Below are positions 43,383-55,290 of a stretch of 64,000 nucleotides of DNA, one piece after another. The DNA lies in contig NC_088943.1 in NCBI RefSeq assembly GCF_033473495.1, positions 910,001 through 974,000 on the forward strand. The letters run 5' to 3'. The notes beneath the pieces are model-generated. The model ran no database searches and was not told the origin of the DNA. It was given only the letters and a program-made list of their open reading frames with translations. Position 1 is the first letter of the stretch. The number at the start of each line of letters is the position of its first letter. The translations under genes were made by a program, and so were the position numbers. The DNA is from Cercospora beticola. Taxonomy: Eukaryota > Ascomycota > Dothideomycetes > Mycosphaerellales > Mycosphaerellaceae.

Positions 43383-44342
43383 TCAGTTGTTACTCTGGCT
43401 GTTCAGAATCCTCAAAATTGCCAAGAACAAGTTCAAGATATCCAAGTACAAGCTGATCGCCGCTGCGATTTCCTCTTCTACATGGTAGTGGCGGATAATC
43501 AGTTGCGTGTCGACGAGAATGTACCCGGAGAAGATGAGTGCTGCGACGATTCCGTAACCGAGTTCAACGCCGCTGCTGTGCGGGAAGAAAGCGGACATGA
43601 AGCCAAAGATAATGAGCACCCAGAGGGCACCGAAGAGGTAGGGCATCCAGGATGTGAAGTCGTATTTGGTTTGGCAGGCGAAGAGGGAGAGGAAGACGAA
43701 GATTCCGAGGGTGAAGATTAGGGCTTGGAGGACGATGCGGGATTCGTAGAAGGAGGTTATTACGGAGATGCTGTAGGCCTGTGTAATTGTTAGTGTTCAA
43801 TCCTTCATGGAGTATATGAAAATCGGTTGATGTTACTTACCTCCATCGCTGTGAAGACTCCCAAGAAGGCAAGGTTCATAGGATAGCTCTTCCTCTTCCA
43901 GAATGTCAAGAGCATGAAGCCGATCGCTCCGAAGAGCGAAACCCACATCGCCCATTGATTCGATTGGATCCAGTTCTTGTATGATTCGGAGAAGAATGAA
44001 ACCGCGCTGAGCGCTGTAGTGAGGAGGAGCTGGACTGTGAGGATCGCGTAGACTTTGCGGATGAATTGAATGCGGATGGGCAGAGTGGCTTCTGCGACTG
44101 ACCCGCCAAACTGTGTCCCTCGTCAGTATGCTGTCCTTCTCCTTGCCACTCATGCTATGCTTCGGTTGTGGCTTCCTCGTTTCTCTTACCTTGAAATCGT
44201 CCGGCACGTTATCATCCTCGCTTCTTGCTTCGCCCATCAACGGTTCGGCTTGGTAGGAGGGTGGCGCTTGGGAGTATTGCGGCGCTTCATCCTCGAAGCT
44301 GTCGCGCTGCGGCGCAGGCGTGTACTTGGTGTTCGCTGCCAT
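43383..44342 (-). CDS. BXI1: Bax inhibitor-1 / LFG family membrane protein
   Basis: Three exons: 44342-44190, 44110-43841 and 43778-43383, with introns of 79 and 62 nt, giving 272 aa. The N-terminal 50 residues are Pro/Gln/Tyr-rich and cytosolic. Seven hydrophobic helices follow, starting at RIQFIRKVYAILTVQLLLTT, with YPMNLAFLGVFTAMEAYSISV, SSGVELGYGIVAALIFSGYIL and the family signature DTQLIIRHYHVEEEIAAAISLYLDI. The upstream frame is open to 44549, but MAANTKY is the natural start. Family members sit in the ER or vacuole membrane and modulate calcium leak and cell death. Confidence 0.93.
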
Positions 44343-45885
44343 CGTAGGCGTCGCTGCTCGTGGCGAAGCTGCTCGATGAAGGGATAAGGTATCGGTCGCT
44401 GGGCGAGGTCGTTTGTATCGACTGGCGTGGGCGAAAGCTGAGGATCTGGTGACAGAATCCGGCAGAAGGTCCAGGGTGCAGCCTGCGAGCTGGCGTAGTG
44501 GTGATGGCGGCCTTTGTCGCGCGGGGCTTAGCGCGAAATCGCCGAGCACGTGAAGGAAGGTCTGTGCATGTGCATGTGGCCTCTCGACTCAAACTCAACT
44601 CAACTCATCAACTTTCGCAACTGTCGTCCGAAGAGGAGTTGGAGACTCGTTTCCGCTTCTCCATTCCACGGCGACCGATTCCGGACTGAACAGGTCGCTG
44701 AATCGCTCTCTATGACACGAGCGACCGTCCACCACGATAGACTTTACGACTTCTTGGTTGTAAAGCGGGCGTATAGTGTTCGCCGTCTAATTGCTCTGTC
44801 AGGATACCAGATTGCACCCAGATCTACTTTCTGCCCCGCACAGCATCCGAACGCTCTGTGTTTCTCGCTAACTCGCTAGCAAGTACCCCCTGCTTGTATT
44901 GCAGCCTTGCGACGATGCAGCCTTCTTCACGTTGGCCGAGGCCAATCACGGGGGTCTTGGATTCCGGGCAAAATCTGTATGCTGCAAGTTCCACACCAGC
45001 GCGGTCGTTGACTAGTTGGAACAGATTGTTCACATCCGAATGGGCATTAGGCTGCTTGTCAAGATGAGTTAGGAGCTGACGAAGATCGAAGAACTCATAA
45101 TTGTCGACGGACCATGGCTACGACAGCACGTAGACCCGCTGCTATGGGCGTGCTTTGGGCCACATCCCATGGACCTGCGTGGCAAGAAGGCGTCCTTCGG
45201 CAAGAGACGAAAGGGCAGGGGGCATCCAAAGGGCCAGCGAGTTCAGTGGCTTAGGCTTCCGCCAGCTGTTGCCGTAATATGGAGTGGTAGTCAGGATTGT
45301 GTACCTCAGAAAAGCGTGCCCGGCCTCGTGGTGTTATGGAAACCATGCCTGCCCTGGTGATGCCACTTCAGGCGATACCTTCGCGGTAAAGACGGCACAC
45401 CTCGATCGTCCGCATTTTCTTGCATTTCTCTCCTTCTCGCCGCCTTCGACCGAGGATGTAATCTTATTCACACCCTGCAATGTTCATGGAACGAATGGGT
45501 ACCGAGGACTGCTTATACGCGACCGGCGTTGCGATTGACCAAGGCCAGGTTCGCATGCGCAGAGACTTAAGACTTATTTTACAGCGAACAGTAGTATCAC
45601 GGTGCGACGCCGAGGTTGACAGGGTGAAAGGTTCTGCCTCAGCGCCGAATGCAATGACCGACTAACAGCAATCTTATGGTAGCGCAACGACAGAACAGGG
45701 TTTTCTACCAGTGTCAACTTGTTCTGACTCTCTCCGTCTCCATCAACCCAATTGCTTATTCGGAAGCGAGCATTGCTAAGCACCACACTCGTTTACAAAC
45801 AGCCTATGGCACTCACGACACCCACGCTCTTTTGAGATAACAGAAATACCTACCCAGCCGACCGAACGAACTGTTCCACACAAAA
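44343..45885. other. Intergenic region (1.5 kb)
   Basis: No supportable gene. Short frames on both strands have no recognisable domain. It holds the promoters of BXI1 (minus) and the next HsbA gene (plus). Confidence 0.45.
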
Positions 45886-46557
45886 ATGCGCTTCCTCGCC
45901 ACCGTCCTCTTGGGTGCAATCCCAACCGCTTCCGCTCAATATAGTGCCTATCTTGTTGGCTGTATTGGACAGATCCAGCAACAAATCGAGGCCCTTGACT
46001 ATACGGTCGCCGGCTTCGATGGCGCTCCCCTTACCGGAGTATCAGACATTCTCGGAATTCAGACACAAGCCGACTCTCTTGGCCGCACTATCCAGTCATG
46101 CACATACATCGCCTATGATACTCCACTCCTCAACAGTCAAGACTCAGAAATCGTATCAGCTGCCATCTTGCAGTTACGGCCAATTGTCGAAGATCTTCTT
46201 ACTCGCCTCCAATTCTTGAGGCCAAAATTCGACTCGGCCTTCTTTGGAGTTTTCAGCGTGAGCAAGCAGATCCAACAGGTTTTGACAGACCAGAAGGCTT
46301 TGACTGTCGCTTTCGCTCATGAGGTTACGAAGAAACTGTCGGGGGCCTACCGTGAAAAAGCGCCAGAGCTTACGGATGAGTTCAAGGATGCTTTCGATGT
46401 GGCCATTGCTGAATACGCCGTTGCGGTATGTACCATTCTTTCTTAGAACTCCGACTGATCCACAAACTACTGAGGTGCTGACGGCTTATTCTTGTTACAG
46501 GACGGTATTCAGCTTCCAGGAATTCCAATCCCACCTTTTGTGCCAAAGAAAGTTTGA
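45886..46557 (+). CDS. HsbA-family secreted cell-wall protein (copy 2)
   Basis: Two exons: 45886-46425 and 46501-46557, with an intron of 75 nt, giving 198 aa. Signal peptide MRFLATVLLGAIPTASA is followed by the HsbA helical domain: VGCIGQIQQQIEALDYTVAGF, the loop DTPLLNSQDSEIV, and GVFSVSKQIQQVLTDQKALT. The last exon supplies only a Pro-rich tail (LPGIPIPPFVPKKV), which resembles the tail of copy 1. It shares clear blocks with copy 4 (PLLN-QDS, PVSKQ/SVSKQ, ALTDQKALT, KLSGAYR), so these two are the closest pair. Two Cys residues in the mature part are not conserved in copy 4. Confidence 0.83.
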
Positions 46558-47405
46558 GCTCGAGGCTCAGGCTGGAGCTGAGGCATAAATTTGTTATCGT
46601 GAGAGCGAACGAGAGGAGAAGCAGCTGAACTACATTATCGACGACAAGCCCTTGCGAAAGGGAAAGCTTACAAGATGTCGAACCTGAGTGGTGAGAAAGC
46701 ATAAACATGTGCCAAGTATATGTCTATTATATGCATAATGTCCGATCGAAATCACATAAGTATAATATAATTTGATTTATGGAAATATGCATTCACATCA
46801 ATCTACGCCACATCATTCCACTTCAAAGCCTTCGTACCACTTTTCAGTACCGGGCCATACGACTACTCGGGCGAAAATTTCGCGGCGTTGAACTTGCAGC
46901 CCGGCGCGAAGAGGCGATGTGTCTTTCCGAGTTTCGTTTCATAAGTGACAAATCTGTCCACCTTCTGCAGAACCATGAAGTCCTCCTCCTAGCCTCCTGC
47001 AATTCACCTTTGTGTTCCCTGCCTGATTCTCGCGCCCTTCGGAAAAAAGCTCCGCCGCTCCCGAACTTCGATGTCACGTCCACTTTCACCTCCGTATGAA
47101 TGGATACGTGGTGTTCAAACCCTGATGCACAGCAAACAGTGAGTACAACACGAACCGCGTAACGACGCAGGGCGAGATTCACTTAATGTAGTCGAGGCGT
47201 AAAGATGAGCGGAGAAGTTACGCAGGAATACGAGGCTCAGACTTCGAACGGACGAACGGGCTGAGCACACCGAGAATATTATACCACTACTAACTGCACC
47301 ATGCGAGCGAATACAAGATGATGGTCGCAAGTGTTGACTTCCACCACATGAGCTCCAGTCTTGTCATTAGTGCCTGGCCGGCCTCCTACCACTTGTTGAA
47401 ACCTG
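46558..47405. other. Intergenic region
   Basis: About 850 bp. 46720-46790 is AT-rich (ATATATGCATAATG-like, TATAATATAATTT) and probably 3' flanking DNA. No gene seen. Confidence 0.45.
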
Positions 47406-48422
47406 CTAAAAGGCAAGCCCAGCTAACAGTGCTACAGCGATGGCAGCCACAGAACCTTGTCCAACGATCGGTACAGCAGCACCCGTGTATGCCGCAGGTG
47501 TGAAGGTTCCTGTAGGAGCATTGCCAGTAGTATTGCTCGCAGCGCTAGTCATCGAAGGCGAACCCGCCCCTGGAGCGCCGTACCCTGCTGGTGATCCTGC
47601 TGGAGCGGATTTCGGCGCTGCGGCGTCGGGCGCTGCTGTCTGCCACGTTAGCTCAAGATACGACAACATGGCTGCAAAGCACTTACAAGCTGCTGGTGAC
47701 GCGTTTTGTCCTAGGGGCAGTGTCAGCACAATACTTTGACAATATTCGAGCGCAGTTCCCACCTTGTTGCGCGGCCGGAGCCGGAGCCGGAGCCGGAGAG
47801 GAGCTTTCACCAGAACTTCCGGACGCTGCTGAGCCACCACCAGCACTCTCGAAATCAGCAATGACGCTGGCCAGCTGGTCCTGAGCTGGTTTAATGACTC
47901 CTGAAGCGACTGGGGCAAGTGATGGTGGAACCTTGCTGACCACGGTGTCGACCTAGAGTCACAGATTCATGCTTAGCCAATGTATCGTACACTGCCGACC
48001 ATTTTTACTGAACTCACCAAGTCCTTCTGTACCTTGTCAGCTTCTTGGAGCTTGCTCAGCACATCCTGGGCTGCACCGGCAGAAGCAAGCGCACTCTTCT
48101 GAGCAGTCAAATCTGTCAACGCCTGCTGCACAGCCTTCGCTAGGTCTTGCACTGGCGAAGCAAGAGAAAGGGCGTCGGCTTGCTCGATTGATTCAGACGC
48201 TTTAGCATCAGTTGCACCCTTGCTGAGTGCGGTTGTGATTGCATCCAGCTTGCTCTTGACCTTGTCATTGTCACCTTGGCCACTGTAGCTGGTGATGGTG
48301 GCGTCGAAGTCGTTGACAGCATCGATCGCTGCCTGAACATCTTGGGCTAGCGTAGCAGTATCTCGAGTTGCAATGGTTGCTGCCAATGCACCAATGGCGA
48401 AGCCTAGAAGAGAGAGCTTCAT
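47406..48422 (-). CDS. HsbA-family protein, probably GPI-anchored (copy 3)
   Basis: Four exons fit: 48422-48018, 47952-47763, 47710-47687 (24 nt) and 47635-47406, with introns of 65, 52 and 51 nt, giving 282 aa in frame. The last intron has a GTAAGT donor and a perfect GCTAAC branch point, and uses the second of two nearby AGs. Signal peptide MKLSLLGFAIGALAATIA precedes an HsbA domain to about residue 175. A Ser/Pro/Ala/Gly linker follows, and the tail ends in GSVAAIAVALLAGLAF, a GPI-attachment signal. It is likely tethered to membrane or wall. It is more divergent than copies 2 and 4. Confidence 0.8.
47775..47798. repeat. Hexanucleotide repeat (ccggag)4
   Basis: Four perfect copies of ccggag inside exon 2 of the GPI-type HsbA gene. 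On the coding strand they encode Pro-Ala repeats in the linker. The copy number may vary between strains. Confidence 0.85.
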
Positions 48423-49207
48423 GATGATATGCTTGGATGAGATGTCACTGAAGGATCGAGGAGAAATGTGGACTTGGATACGGCAAAGGCAAGGCGTTTG
48501 TCCCTACAAATATTCTCGCCAACCAACGCAAGTCCCTTCGGATTCCTATATGACTCGGATAGCCATACTCGCAGAAGCTTGCGATGAATACCTGCAAGGT
48601 ACGCCAATCCGACGCTTGATCCTGCAACGCCTCAGCTTTACCCTGGTTCGTTCCTTCTCGGGTCTTTACCGAGAGTGGAGAGACTTAACTTCACCGACTG
48701 AACAACCGTCATGCGCTGCACTCGGTCGCAAGATACGCTTTTTTCATGGCATGGGCTTTATACGACGAAGCCAATAAAGCTTCTTGAACTGCTGGCGCCC
48801 AAGAATGAAGGACATGAAGCATGGATCAGAGCGATGAACGGAAATGTACGAATCGACCACAATTAATGTACACCTTCTCAGTCCTGCTCATGCGGCCACA
48901 ACCACATTGAGTTCACCAGGTTCTCCGCACGCACGTGAAAGGTCTGCCGACTGTCTGCACGTACCATCAGCGAGCTTCATCCCTGTAATGAAGAGCCTCG
49001 AAGATTGAGACTTTCACCGTATGGGGCAAATAACGGTCCGATGCTGGTAAATGCACCCTTTCTCACGAGTGTGAAAAGACACTACGCAGAATGTCTCCAA
49101 TGATGCACAAAACTACCTCACGGACCTGTCACTCAGTAAATTCCGCACTTTGCTTGACAACGGCACTATCCAACTACTTCACCAATCGCTAAGTGCTGTC
49201 GCCCACC
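48423..49207. other. Divergent intergenic region between two HsbA genes
   Basis: 785 bp separating copy 3 (minus) from copy 4 (plus); a shared promoter region. No gene seen. Confidence 0.5.
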
Positions 49208-49756
49208 ATGAAGCTCCTAATGTTTGTCACCCTGCTCGACTGCCTCACGACAGTCACCGGCCAAGCACAGAGCATTGTCGACGCGTTGCAGCTTGTGCAG
49301 CAGGGTATCAGGTACTCCGACTCACTGGTATACCGCTTCGACGGCAATCCTTACACAGGCGCACTGGACGCTATCAACATTCAAGAATCAGCCGATCAAG
49401 TCGGCCATGCAGTCGAATACTGTATTGCAGTCGCCAATGCCTCCCCACTCCTGAACGATCAAGATTCTGGAGCAGTCGCCGTCGCCATTCTATCTTTGCG
49501 CCCAGACGTTGAGACACTGCTCAAGAGGATTGCTTCCAAGAAATGGAACTTCGACCAAGTTGTCGTCGGCCTCTTTCCCGTCAGCAAGCAAGTTCAGCAG
49601 GCCCTCACAGATCAGAAAGCTTTGACTATCGCACTCGGAAACGCCGTCGCGTCAAAGCTATCCGGAGCCTACAGACAAGCCGCACCTCTCCTTTTGGAAG
49701 AATTCAGCGCTTCATTTGATAGTGCCATCGCGGCATTTGTCCCTCAGGTGCCATAG
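49208..49756 (+). CDS. HsbA-family secreted cell-wall protein (copy 4)
   Basis: Intronless, 182 aa, starting in a good context (CCCACCATGAAG). Signal peptide MKLLMFVTLLDCLTTVTG is followed by an HsbA domain: IVDALQLVQQGIRYSDSLVYRFDG, ASPLLNDQDSGAVAVAI and VVVGLFPVSKQVQQALTDQ. Most similar to copy 2, but it lacks the C-terminal intron and Pro-rich tail and ends at FVPQVP. Secreted, with a wall or surface-binding role inferred from the family. Confidence 0.83.
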   Translation: MKLLMFVTLLDCLTTVTGQAQSIVDALQLVQQGIRYSDSLVYRFDGNPYTGALDAINIQESADQVGHAVEYCIAVANASPLLNDQDSGAVAVAILSLRPDVETLLKRIASKKWNFDQVVVGLFPVSKQVQQALTDQKALTIALGNAVASKLSGAYRQAAPLLLEEFSASFDSAIAAFVPQVP

Positions 49757-50556
49757 GTCAGACGTGCAACTCATGCGAGCAAAAGACTACGAGCTGACAC
49801 ATCTGACCTTAGAGTATCGGCTGTTCAGCGAGAGACATTGGGACTCTCACCCAGAAGCGCACCCTTCGGCCCAAGGCACCTTCGAAGCAGTTCAATAGTC
49901 AGGGCATCAGTGACTTCTCGACGTACCATAATCTTCAATATTATTACGTAGTCTCAACTGGTTAAGAATCAGCTTCTTGTCCAGAATCAGTCTTCATCAT
50001 TCTCGCTTCATCATGAGCACTCTCAGCTTGTTCACTCCCGATCATTTCACGCGTTCGAAGGCCTGTCGAAGAGGCCGGTCACCTTGCCAGGAGCAAATCT
50101 CATTTCGGCCGGAATTTCGACGAGCTGGTATCGGAGGTCGCTATTCTCTTTTTCTCATTTAGTGGCCGCTCTGGACTCCAGAAGAGACTTGTTGCGCAAC
50201 AGCCCTGGTCCTGGTGCTGGTCAAGAGGTGTACGTAGCGGCAAACAGAGAGGCAATTGCGGCATATACAACGCTTAATGCGAAACGTACATCGACGGATC
50301 GCGAAGCGAAGAGATGCTTGTCCAATATCGGCTTCCCCATGGGATCCGCAGAGTAATGCGGAGCGATTCTGGGTTGGCCTGACTATCGGGTATGTCTGGC
50401 GGCTATTGTCGTGGTATCGAAGACTTCCGATGAAGCGTAAGGTATGGCTCATGAAAGACATCGAAGAACTGAGATGACTCTTAGCTCGTTTGCATTTCGT
50501 TCACTCATCTCTCCTACTGGGTCGCACATCAACGAACACCCCGAACTCTAGCTACG
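49757..50556. other. Intergenic region
   Basis: 800 bp, no gene seen. An open 61-codon frame around 49977 has no domain. Confidence 0.45.
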
Positions 50557-52585
50557 ATGACTTCAGAGAAACGCTTCGCCATCAGCAGCGATCCGACGAA
50601 GACTCCCTCCAGCGAGAGTCCTCATGGTGCTTTCGAGCAGGAAGATGCTTTTAAAGCAGGACTCTCAGACGAAAGAGCCATTGCATACGACGGTGGCAAC
50701 GTGGACTCAGATGCCGGAGCCTTCCCCAAGGTATGCCACCAATAATCCATCATCCACGACCCACATGCCACTAATATTCGAAACAGATGTGCTGGAAACT
50801 CTTCGGCTCCCTCTCAGCCATGTCCTTCCTCTGGGTCGGTTCCCAAATCGGGCTCTTCCTCTTCGGCTCCTCCCTAGTCCCCATATACTCAGAAATCGGC
50901 GGCGCCGACGGTATCTTCCTCTGGATAGTCATCGGCTACCTGATACCCAACTCCGCTCTATGTCCCTTTGTCGGCGCTCTGTCAGATATGTTTGGACGTA
51001 AATACGTGGCGGCCGTTGGTCAGATTCTGCTAGTTGCTGGACCTGCTGTGGTTTCAAACTCTCATTCCATGACTCAAGCGATTTTTGGCATGGTCATTTC
51101 GGGTTTGGGAGCGGGATTGAATGAGATGATCGCTTTGGCCGGGACGTCTGAATTAGTTCCAATCAAGAAGCGGCCCTTTTATGTGAGTATGGTTATTTTC
51201 ACGATTAGCCCATTCATTCCGAGTCCCATGTGGGCGCAGTTGATTATTAGGGCGAAGAATTGGAGATACGTTGGGTTTTTGGTTGGTGGGTACAATCTCG
51301 TGGGATTGTTCTTGGTCATCTTCTGTTACTATCCTCCTCCGAGACCTCATCGTAAGCTGGCGATGGAGATTGTAAAGACGGTGGACTATTGGGGTGGAAT
51401 TTTAAGTACGCTGGGGGTCACGCTGCTCATGATGGGTATGCAGTGGGGTGCTTATCAGGTAAGTTATACTCCATTGATGCTATCGTATACCGATGCTAAT
51501 CGTCCGAGTAGTACGCCTGGAGTAGCGCTCACGTACTGGTCCCATTTATGCTCGGAATTACAGTCATTACTGCGTTCTTCGTCTGGGAGATAAAGTATGC
51601 CCCACATCCTATGATTCCCAAGGCTGTATTTTCGAAGGACAAGCGATCGATGATTATGATCTTCCTTATTACGTTCTTCAGTGGGGGGAACTTCTTCGTT
51701 ATGCTCATATTCTGGCCAACTCAAGTCTACAACGTATATGGCGATGATCCGATCCAGATCGGTAAGACTTGCAATATCTATCGCTGAATAGAAGTAGATG
51801 CTGATAATCAGTCTGCAGGCATTCGGACACTCCCAATTGGATCGGGAATCATCTTCGGTGCAGCTTTCAACTTGCTTTTATTTGGCATGTTCAAAGGCCG
51901 CACGACATTCTTGATGATCTTCTGGACATCGGTCATGACAGTCTTCACAGCCTGTGTCTCGCTTGCCGATCGCCACAACTTGAACCCTATGATCTATGTA
52001 GGGTTGTTGTCATATCACGACCAGAGCAATGCTGACACGGTGCAGGCTATCTTGACCATCGCGAATGTGGGCGTGGGTGCAGTCATCTTTCCTGCCTCGA
52101 TCATGGCACAGATATACTGTCCTACAGAGTACATCGGAACTATCACAGCGATCAGCTTGGCAATACGCTACATTGGAGGTCAGTATCTATCAGAACGTTG
52201 ATGACAATGTTTTTTTGACTGACAATCTTCGCCAGGCGCTGTCGGTTTCACTGCCTACTACAACGTCTTCTACCACAAGCTTACAGAAGAATACGCCATT
52301 CCCGCAGGCCTCAAGATTGTTCTTGCGGGCATTACAGAGGACTACGACACTCTTTACGACCTCATTACCTACGCTGCACAAGCTCAGTACCATGCTCTGA
52401 GGGACTTAATCGAAACCAGTCCGTCGGTCACCATGAAAGGACAAGCAGTCTACGACGATATCATTTTTCATGTGCAGGAAGCTTTCGTCCTTGCTTATAG
52501 ATGGCCATATTGGATTAGTGTGGCTTTCGGTGGGGCATGCGTCGTATGCGCTCTGGGACTGAGAGACATTAGGCGGGTGATGTAA
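50557..52585 (+). CDS. MFS transporter, TRI12/siderophore-efflux-like
   Basis: Five exons: 50557-50730, 50787-51458, 51512-51761, 51819-52178 and 52236-52585, with introns of 53-57 nt, giving 601 aa. A 58-residue polar N-tail precedes about 14 helices. Motifs include LFLFGSSLVPIYSEIGGADGIFLWIVIGYLI, a motif A-like GALSDMFGRKYVA, and GMVISGLGAGLNEMIALAGTSELVP, characteristic of the fungal trichothecene-efflux pump family (TRI12). A long extracellular loop before the last helix is also typical of that family and of siderophore transporters. The substrate is unknown and no biosynthetic genes are adjacent. It lies between HsbA genes. Confidence 0.9.
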
Positions 52586-53814
52586 GGGTGTTGCTGATTG
52601 GATAGGGTCAAGGCTATATATGGCAAGAAGTGCGATCTGGTCGATGCGTGGTGGAGTTGAGCGATGTTTTGCAGCACATGAAGGAATGAGAACTGCGTGC
52701 CTGGAGCCGCAGCTAAGCATGTACTTCTGATAGATTCGAATGCGATCATTCTATCACGAGGCTAAATCGACAATGTTCAAACGCTACATTGCGTGCTTCC
52801 ATTTGACTTCGATCAGCGTGGATGTGCTCGTCAGACTCTCGTGCTGATTGTGCATCCCACCAACACAACGACTGTGACTGAATGCAATCTGCCTCAGCGC
52901 TTGGGACTGACAGCATGCAAACGACTCATGAGAGAATCCCCGCATCGATACGCTACGACAAATTTTATGAAACCCGCCACCGTCTAAGCATCGATTTGCG
53001 TGCCTAATCTCTGCTCGTGGAGCCTGTCAAAACCATTGCCGTACATGGAGGGTCATAGCGGATCGACTGTCGGGATGATTCCAGACAGTTCAAGCGACTC
53101 GCATCTTCCTCGTCATTCTTCGCAACGGCAAAGATCCAGACCAGGTAACGTGCAGAGCTATGCCGACGGCAGTTCATCAAAGTTGTGCTAGAATGTCCCA
53201 TGTTCTTGTCCCTCCGTGAGCGATTGCAGATCTACTGTCCAAGGTTGTAGTATTGAAGGCAATTAGCGACTGTATGGAATACTTCGGTTGATGTCATTTG
53301 AAAGTGAGTGCGCATAAGGACAATCCGCATCGCGCAGTGCAAGTAGAAAATATGCCGTATCGTATAGCCGCAATTCGGATCGACGGTGTACAGTACCAAT
53401 TGAGCAGCGGATGTCGTGTCACTGAAGAACGCGAAAACTATAAAGTTCGGTTCTTGGTTGCACTGTCGCTTACAGTGGTCCTGCAGCTCGTGTAGTCAAT
53501 GCTGAGTAACTTTACATGGTCGCGTACAGTACAGTAGACGTAGCACATCAGGATGTAGTTCTAGAGTTAGTTCCGAGATAACCGAAACTGTTCCCACAGA
53601 ACTAGGTTAATATCCTTACCGAAACCTTCACGTCCTGTAGCATGGCTCCCCTGGGTTTGCCTGAACGCTATGCTTGCGCCGTATCACCATGATTGTGCGG
53701 GACGCAAGACGATGCAAAAGACGAGTGCCGCGCTCGGGACTTCGAGCAATCCATAGCGCGATAACCGTTATTCATTGTTCTTGCTCTACACTCTTCTCGA
53801 CGCGTTGCAGCAAT
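52586..53814. other. Intergenic region (1.2 kb)
   Basis: No gene I can support. Short frames only. Confidence 0.45.
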
Positions 53815-54561
53815 ATGAGGTCCGCCAAAATTCTGTTGTTCGTTAGCGTGGAGGCTGCCAGTTTTGACAATGACTGTTGTCAACTCGAACTGGAGAAGGT
53901 GCGTAATTTCATCCACGTGAATGGTTCGTAGACTCATTGAGACCAGGCGCTGGTGAAGCGAACAGATGTCGGGGACATTGTTGCCGGCGTGAAAAACATC
54001 ACAAGCCAAGCGACAATCTTAGTCAAAGATATCGAAGCCATCGATCCTACCGACGTTGTGTCAGCCGTTGCGGTCAACTCACAAGGCCAGGTGGTCCAAG
54101 CTGCGATCAACACCAGTGTTGCACAGGCCGATACATTCAACGACATATCCTTGAATGAGGGCGTGAAGCTGATTCGACCGATCCACGCTCTGGTGACTGT
54201 CGCTCTCGAAGTTATCAATGGCCTTACAAGTAGGAAAAGGTTTTTCGAAGACGTCCAACTTGCGCCCATAGTTCTCGACGTCTTCAAAACCCTGAATGCA
54301 ACCGCTCGAGACTTCTCCGACACCGTAGTCGGCCAACTCCCGAAAAATCTTAGGGCAAGCGCTGCAGCTTTAACGAAACCAGTGTTCGAGGGTCTCGATG
54401 GAGCGATATCTTGCTTCGGGACGGAGGGAACTGGAATGTGTTTCAATGTCACCGATCCTCTTGTGAACGCCACTGTTTTGACGAGCGGCGGAAAGCAGAC
54501 GGCATCGGCCTTCTATATGATGTTGTCGGCGGTAGCCCTGGCCATAGCGTTCGTAGTATGA
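53815..54561 (+). CDS. HsbA-like protein, probably GPI-anchored (copy 5)
   Basis: Two exons: 53815-53898 and 53947-54561, with an intron of 48 nt, giving 232 aa. The N-terminus (MRSAKILLFVSVEAAS) is a weak signal peptide, so the start exon is the least certain part. The body is helical with ALVKRTDVGDIVAGVKNITSQA and several N-glycosylation sequons (NIT, NTS, NAT, NVT). A Cys pair (SCFGTEGTGMC) lies before a C-terminal GPI-like hydrophobic tail (SAFYMMLSAVALAIAFVV). It resembles HsbA/galactomannoprotein proteins in length and helix pattern, but is the most divergent of the five. Confidence 0.65.
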
Positions 54562-54629
54562 GAGATCTAAGTAGCTAGGACATTTCGACACTGTAGACGA
54601 ATGTTTAGCGTTCGTCGACTCTTCTTTAT

Positions 54630-55290
54630 GCTTCGTGGATTCTTTCGACCTCGACGTTCAGCGGTTGCTCTGCCGACCTCCTGCTCCTGCCTCCAAAGTG
54701 GTTCGGCGGGAGAAGCTGGTATGCTTCAGCGATGTAGCTGAGTCGCGAGGCGATGACCGCCTCGAGTCCTTTGCTTATCGTCGCCAGGAGGGGTATGGGT
54801 CGGAAGGCTTGTGGTTTGGTGAAATCAGACTTTCGCGTGGCTGTCGTAATGTGACGACTTTTGCTATGTTGCAGCCCGTGTGCAGCCTTCGTAGGTCGAG
54901 CGACACCTGGTATATCCGGAGCACCGTCTTGCCGACCACCGGCCAGGCTTTCTGCCAGACCTCGAACGTAATCTAATCAAGTCCCGCCGCCTTGCGGTTA
55001 ACGTGTGTGCGCGATGGCCTGTTGTACTTCTCGTAGTGTCAAGCTCGAGAGCGTCGCCGGCATGAGGTCCGGTAGTGGCTGTGTGGGTCCTTGGTCGACT
55101 TACCGCGGATGTGGAAAGATCGGGTAAAATATTGGCATGAGGAGGCTGGTCTTCTTACTCTCTTCTTCTGCGATCGGCGTTCCTTGCTGGAGAACTAGTA
55201 CCTCGAATTCCGATGTCGCCGTCCGCGTGTACTTGTGCGCCTTCAAGATGTTCGCATCGTTGGTCAGGAAATCGGCCCAGTGTCGACTCT
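54630..55290 (-). mobile_element. Degenerate LINE (Tad1-like) reverse-transcriptase fragment
   Basis: Reading the minus strand, three pieces in shifting frames match the endonuclease-RT junction and RT fingers of fungal LINEs. WADFLTNDANILKAHKYTR lies near 55222-55280. LTLREVQQAIAH and ITFEVWQKAWPVVGKTVLRIY lie near 54910-55050. KPQAFRPIPLLATISKGLEA and SYIAEAYQLLPPNHFGGRSR with SAEQPLNVEVERIHEA run down to about 54635. Stops and frameshifts separate the pieces, and the catalytic YADD region is absent, so this is a dead 5'- and 3'-truncated relic. It lies 70 bp from the last HsbA gene. Confidence 0.75.

Noticed and set aside
53917..53922. CACGTG in the intron of HsbA copy 5 as a bHLH site.
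   Set aside because: CACGTG occurs many times in the window at the frequency expected for a 6-mer. One site within an intron has no weight.
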